From contig JAGXKM010000008.1 in assembly GCA_018335275.1 (NCBI GenBank), forward strand, positions 1 through 45,647: a stretch of DNA of 45,647 nucleotides, read 5' to 3'. Of the stretch, positions 44,495 through 45,647 are shown in pieces (the first letter of the stretch is position 1; every line of letters starts with the position of its first letter). The notes below the pieces were generated by a model. It ran no database searches, was not told where the DNA came from, and was given only the letters and a program-made list of their open reading frames with translations. The position numbers and the translations under genes are program-made. Source of the stretch: Anaerolineales bacterium. Its GTDB lineage: Bacteria; Chloroflexota; Anaerolineae; Anaerolineales; UBA11858.

Positions 44495-45403
44495 ATGGAT
44501 GGAGAGATGATCAAGGCAGTTGCGAAAAGAATCCGCCCCCTGCACGTCCTTTCAAGCCTCTTGCTCTATGCCTTGGGTGTGGGCATCAGCGATTATTTGG
44601 GTGTTGCCATCAACATCCAGACTTATATCCTGGGTCAAGCATGGGTGCTGTCCCTCCAGTTGGGAATGTATTATCTGGGGGATTACCTCGGGATTCCGCT
44701 GGAGTTGGGGGTTAGGGATCGACCGCCTTTTGGCTCCCCGAAAAGGGGGGATCAGGAGCCGCTCCAACCCGAAGTGATCTTATCCTTATCCGCTCTTCTA
44801 CTCGCGTTGTGGGCCGCGTTTACTGTGATCCTGTTTCAGCTGGGGTCCTTGAGCGGTGCTTCCTTATTCCTTATGGCGGCCTTCTTCACTGCCTACCTTA
44901 TCCGTCTTGTCCCTGATTTCAGCCTGCTGGATGCAGGATATGGAGAATTTCTAACCACGCTACAGATCGTTGTCATCGTCCCTGCTTTGGGATTCATGCT
45001 CCAGGCCGGGGAGTCCCACCGCTTGTTAGGCTTGACGGTGTTTCCCCTTTTCGCCCTGCATTTGGCGATGCTGTTGGCCTTTCAATTCCCTTCTTATGCC
45101 TCAGATATCACCCATGATCGGGTTTCTATGTTAACGAAAATGGGTTGGAAGAATGGGATCTTTGTTCATAATATCCTGATCTTACTGGCCTATTTAATCC
45201 TTGGTTTCTCCCTGTTTTTTGGTTTCCCGTCTCATTTTGTGGTTCCGGTTCTCTTTACGCTGCCTTTAGGCGCTTTCCAGGTCTGGTATGTCTACAGCTT
45301 ATCCAAGGGAGCGCCCACGCGGTGGAAGCGGATGTTGTTTGTTTCCATTACCTTATTTTTTCTGCCTGCTTATTTGTTTGCCTACACATATTGGACCCGT
45401 TAG
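44495..45403 (+). CDS. Divergent UbiA-family prenyltransferase-like membrane protein
   Basis: This 302-residue protein has eight or nine membrane helices. It follows the UbiA plan: IRPLHVLSSLLLYALG at the start, the first loop near YYLGDYLGIPLELGVRDRPP, and the second loop with YASDITHDRVSMLTKMGW. The second Asp motif is kept (SDITHD). The first, normally NDxxDxxxD, is degenerate here, as only GDYLG remains. It may still transfer a prenyl chain to a quinone precursor, or it may have a changed role. ATG 44495 would give a leaderless mRNA; ATG 44507 has GGAG upstream. It is followed by moeA after 14 bases. Confidence 0.7.
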   Translation: MDGEMIKAVAKRIRPLHVLSSLLLYALGVGISDYLGVAINIQTYILGQAWVLSLQLGMYYLGDYLGIPLELGVRDRPPFGSPKRGDQEPLQPEVILSLSALLLALWAAFTVILFQLGSLSGASLFLMAAFFTAYLIRLVPDFSLLDAGYGEFLTTLQIVVIVPALGFMLQAGESHRLLGLTVFPLFALHLAMLLAFQFPSYASDITHDRVSMLTKMGWKNGIFVHNILILLAYLILGFSLFFGFPSHFVVPVLFTLPLGAFQVWYVYSLSKGAPTRWKRMLFVSITLFFLPAYLFAYTYWTR

Positions 45404-45417
45404 AGAGAGGTTGATCT

Positions 45418-45647
45418 ATGCCGGAATTCTTAAAATTAGCTCCTCCCGAACAGGCCTTAAAAGAGTTTTTGACCCACCTTCCCGTGAATGTCATCAAGGA
45501 GGTTATAAAAACATCCCAGGCCTTTGGCAGGGTGACGGCGGAGGATATGACCGCGCCTCACCCTCTGCCTGAGTTTCGAAAATCGACCGTGGACGGGTAT
45601 GCGGTGAAGGCAGAGGATACATTTGCAGCAAGTGATTCTTTGCCTGT
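45418..45647 (+). CDS. moeA: Molybdopterin molybdenumtransferase MoeA, N-terminal fragment
   Basis: Seventy-six codons run from ATG 45418 (AGAGAGG upstream) to the right edge without a stop. The MoeA start is recognisable: APPEQALKEFLTHLP, then GRVTAEDMTAPHPLPEF and the signature KSTVDGYAVKAEDT, the counterpart of SAMDGFAVRS in the MoeA-PBP gene at 21119. Whether it also has a PBP-like domain cannot be seen. It may share a transcript with the UbiA-like gene. Confidence 0.9.
   Translation, partial: MPEFLKLAPPEQALKEFLTHLPVNVIKEVIKTSQAFGRVTAEDMTAPHPLPEFRKSTVDGYAVKAEDTFAASDSLP

Overview
The window looks like a chromosomal segment from an uncultured or little-studied Chloroflexota bacterium, most likely class Anaerolineae. 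I infer this from the mix of traits: threonine-proline linkers in cell-wall enzymes, a class III cyclase fused to a STAND-type ATPase, a MoeA fused to a periplasmic-binding-protein-like domain, very large TPR proteins, a tail-anchored beta-repeat protein, and moderate G+C content. No rRNA, phage, insertion sequence or CRISPR array was seen. Gene density is high and strands alternate in short operons.

Region 1 (1-9130) is dominated by the cell envelope. A minus-strand operon holds an N-acetylmuramoyl-L-alanine amidase, an L,D-transpeptidase and the start of a third exported protein. An AMMECR1-domain gene, a large putative glycoside hydrolase and a class A penicillin-binding protein follow.

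Region 2 (9161-16365) is a minus-strand run of central metabolism: ornithine carbamoyltransferase, alanine dehydrogenase, an acetyl-CoA hydrolase/CoA-transferase family enzyme and pyruvate kinase. It ends with a protein that resembles a DNA methylase whose catalytic motif has decayed.

Region 3 (16752-23700) holds regulators and odd singletons: an orphan response regulator, tRNA-Gly(CCC), a DUF2268-like lipoprotein metallopeptidase, a cyclase-ATPase, MoeA-PBP, and a small membrane protein with a helix-hairpin-helix domain.

Region 4 (23720-32843) is the most unusual part. Three minus-strand genes encode a small two-helix membrane protein, a 1777-residue TPR scaffold, and a cytoplasmic TPR protein with a C25 (gingipain-like, clan CD) peptidase domain. 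A tail-anchored beta-repeat protein is transcribed divergently from them. TPR joined to a clan CD protease recalls separase and the TPR-CHAT protease of Craspase, but there is no gRAMP or CRISPR here. I regard this as the best candidate for an undescribed protease-signalling module.

Region 5 (32919-45647) is mostly housekeeping: ribosomal protein L25, a lipoprotein, a coupled NifS-MnmA-membrane protein-Nudix operon, phosphohexomutase-TatD-polyprenyl synthase, a beta-lactamase-fold protein, a stand-alone glycogen-binding domain, proline dehydrogenase, a divergent UbiA-family protein and the start of a second moeA.
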